Shown one piece after another: positions 61,861 to 64,000 of a stretch of 64,000 bases of DNA. The position numbers and the translations under genes are program-made. Each line of letters starts with the position of its first letter. Position 1 is the stretch's first letter. This DNA comes from Penium margaritaceum (Eukaryota > Streptophyta > Zygnematophyceae > Desmidiales > Peniaceae), in contig SZWC01004893.1 in NCBI GenBank assembly GCA_023375785.1, positions 1 through 64,000 on the forward strand. The letters are read 5' to 3'. The notes below the pieces were generated by a model that was given only the letters and a program-made list of their open reading frames with translations, was not told the DNA's origin and made no database searches.

Positions 61861-63574
61861 CACAAGACAAGCTGTCTTGCGACCACTCGGTTGTGACAAC
61901 AAACTCACACCTCCCTGAATACAAAGCGCCAGCAGCTGACAAAGCTTCGCAAGCGTGCGATCCCGAGGGTCCACATCACTGCTGGTGCCTGGTGAAACGG
62001 ATGCGTCTACTACGGATGTTGTCGTGGCATACCCTGTCCGTGTGTCATGCGAGGAAATCCGTTATGTGTGCGCCTCCTGAAGGCAGCGCATGATATGAGT
62101 CCAGCCAAGGGGCTTCTCACACTCCGTGTAGCAGTTAGCACCTACACAGTTGTAGTAGTGGACAGAACGTCCACTGCCATTACTCGCCGGCTGATGTTGC
62201 TGCTGCCCCTTCTTGCATTGCTTCTTCTCCTTCTTCCCTTGTATGGCCATTGCAACACACTGAGTGTCACCGATTGGGGTAGAGGAGGTGGAGGGGGAAG
62301 CGGTGGAGGTGGGACTGGTGAGCTGAGACAGATGCGTAGGAGGGGTCGTAATCACTACTGCAACAAGTGGACTCTGCTGAAGGGCGATGGCAGCCTCATG
62401 AGCCGATGCAGCCTGGATGAAGTAATGATGGGCCCAAGGAAGAATCTGTAATGACTCCGACAACTAAGAGAGAGCCACATGGTTGAAGCCTGTAAAGAGC
62501 TTCACGTGGTCCAAATGTGCCCCCATCATGATGGTGTCGAGTGCCGACAACTGCGCCCCATCACCGGTCCCAATGTGCATGTAAAGACGCGTCACGCACC
62601 TCCGGTAGTCAGCTGCAAGCTCTGTGGGAACCTGACGGAGGGAGTGAAACGCACGGAGTCGGGCAGCTCTCTTGGCATGGGTCTCCGCAACGAGAAGGGT
62701 CAGGGCCAGCTCCCAGCCCTAACGCGGATCTGCTCCAGTCCCAGTCCCGGTCTCACCGAGGAAGGGTCAGAAGTCGACCACAGTCTCCCCCGGCATGGTG
62801 TGAAGGAGATCGCGCATTGCTCTCGCTATTATCTTAACCTGGTGAGCGTTGCGGGTCTGGTACTGGTTGTGGTAGTAGGGTCAGACACCCTCAGAATCAG
62901 CCCACACCTGAAATAGGGTGTCCCAGAAATCGAAGTCCTCGTCGCTATTGTAACGGGGTGGAGGTGTCTAAAAGTCCTTCGGTCGCCACTCCGTGGAGAG
63001 GGCGACCTCAGGCTCGGGAGACGGTGGACGGGGCGTGGGGAGCCCACCAGTGAGGGAAACGCCACCAAAAGTGAACGTTGCTAAATGACGTGGCTGATCC
63101 TGACAACGAGAAGGTGGCAGAGTGACAGGCTGCATCCCCAGTTGTAACTCACGGATGTGCTGCTCAAGCACACAAAGCTCGTGCTCGCGTGAGTCATCCT
63201 CTATCTCATCCTCATCCCAGGTGTCAACCTGTGATGAGTGGTACTGAGGCCGCGGTACTGTGTAGGGTATAGACTGCTGAGCAGATGGTGCACCTCCAGT
63301 AGATCCTCCACGTGGATGCTGTGAGGCCCCCGAACAACCCCGTAGTAACTCAGTGATCTCCTGCAACACGTCTGTCGGACTGCCGTTGCTGCTGCCGGCG
63401 CATCTCGTCTTGCGACGGACAAAGCTCGTCGATCGCAAGAGGCTGCGACAGCGGACTCATAACGCCCAAAGAGGAGGAAGAGGAGGGGTCAACCAGCCCT
63501 TTGCCCTTGTCACGGACCGGCGCCATCGCTGTGCTCAGTATGGGGTCGAACGTAAAAAATTCTCCAAACAACAA
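61861..63574 (-). pseudogene. Copia-D gag with damaged short-spaced knuckle
   Basis: Starts near MLFGEFFTFDPILSTAMAPV (63574 or the internal Met at about 63526), then DKGKGLVDPSSSSSLGVMSP, a Gln/Arg-rich helix, EDDSREHELCVLEQHIRELQ (likely coiled coil) and STEWRPKDF. The later capsid region and an Ala/Ser-rich part (62062-62463) follow. The knuckle at 62119-62157 reads YYNCVGANCYTEC: it keeps the 13-residue length of the A/C type but has lost the first Cys and the His. At least four frames are needed to read it. Confidence 0.75.
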
Positions 63575-64000
63575 ATTGACAGTGTTTCTTGAGGAATTGA
63601 AACGTTTTTTGAAAATGATGTTTTGACGCCGAATTTGCTGACGTTAGCACAACCAATGATGACGTCAGCATTTTAACGCTAGCGAGAAAACGGTAGCATT
63701 TCTTACCCTGGCATGTTTTATGCCGGTGATTTTTTTGGTTTGATTTTTGGAGGTCACGCGAACTCTGCATAACCGTTGGGGATGACCTCGTCGCCCCCTG
63801 CTCGCAGCTGCGCAGGCTTGCACAGTGCCACGCAGGCCTGCGCAGTGCTGCCCAGTTTCTGCGCAACTGCGCAGCACTGTTGTACAGCAGCAGTGCTGCG
63901 CAAGCCCACCGCTGATGCTGCGGTGGGCTACTGTAGCTACGTCCGTCGTAGCTACTGCTGCGCTGCTATAGCCGTTACCGCTGTTGCAGTGCTGCTACCG
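63575..64000 (-). other. Copia-D leader (partial)
   Basis: Next to gag are GCTGACGTTAGCA (63637-63649), TGACGTCA within ATGACGTCAGCA (63660-63667) and AACGCTAGCG, matching the leaders of A and C. From 63800, GCGCAG/CTGCGCAG-type short repeats and then GCTGCT-rich sequence run to the window end. Confidence 0.7.

Larger units (their letters stand above)
57214..64000 (-). mobile_element. Copia-D, Ty1/copia element of the A/C family, runs off window
   Basis: Minus-strand element with a complete 3' LTR, polypurine tract, RNase H, RT, a linker bearing a minisatellite, integrase, protease, gag and the start of a leader; the 5' LTR lies beyond 64000. It shares the short-spaced knuckle, leader palindromes and LTR blocks with A and C but is more distant. 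It abuts Copia-J at 57213/57214; CAAAT (57209-57213) would be its left target duplication. Confidence 0.92.

Overview
This window is a nuclear repeat block, most likely from a plant. It is built almost entirely of decayed retrotransposons inserted next to and into one another. I recognise no intact host gene, no rRNA, no true tRNA gene and no CRISPR array. The plant assignment is an inference: Ty1/copia elements dominate, several carry the primer-binding site TGGTATCAGAGC (complement of the initiator tRNA-Met 3' end), and a Ty3/gypsy element, an L1-type LINE and a tRNA-derived SINE-like unit accompany them. I cannot name the species; a non-flowering streptophyte is possible but unproven.

Layout. 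1-5898: Copia-A (minus; RT end, integrase, protease, gag, CAG-rich leader, 5' LTR). 5899-14648: Copia-B (plus; both LTRs, unusual 2-kb leader). 14649-16632: spacer with a SINE-like unit. 16633-23918: Copia-C (minus; same family as A). 23919-25785: AT-rich spacer with a 29-bp tandem repeat. 25786-about 27000: Copia-E, an RT/RNase H tail (plus). About 27000-29810: AT-rich sequence with candidate host exons on the minus strand. 29811-36130: Copia-F (minus; both LTRs, imperfect target duplication). 36131-39440: AT-rich flank with more exon-like pieces. 39441-48529: an L1-like LINE (minus) split by Copia-G (plus, 40673-46600, flanked by ATTCT duplications). 48530-51139: Copia-H (plus; G family). 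51140-55177: Gypsy-I (plus), abutting H. 55178-57213: Copia-J fragment (plus; resembles B). 57214-64000: Copia-D (minus; A/C family), running off the window.

The elements show the standard parts: LTRs with TG..CA ends, tRNA primer sites, a gag with a zinc knuckle, aspartic protease, integrase, reverse transcriptase/RNase H and a polypurine tract. Every copy has stop codons and frameshifts. Many catalytic residues are lost through G-to-A or C-to-T type changes, as expected of silenced, methylated repeats. Copia-G is the best preserved (one frameshift, seven in-frame stops, LTRs about 94% alike by eye over the first 165 bp).

The most unusual points are these. G and H have a primer-binding site matching the anticodon arm of initiator tRNA-Met rather than its 3' end. 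The A/C/D family has a shortened zinc-knuckle spacing (CX2CX3HX4C), conserved LTR hairpins and TGACGTCA-type palindromes in the leader. Copia-D carries a 36-bp, in-frame minisatellite in its integrase-RT linker.
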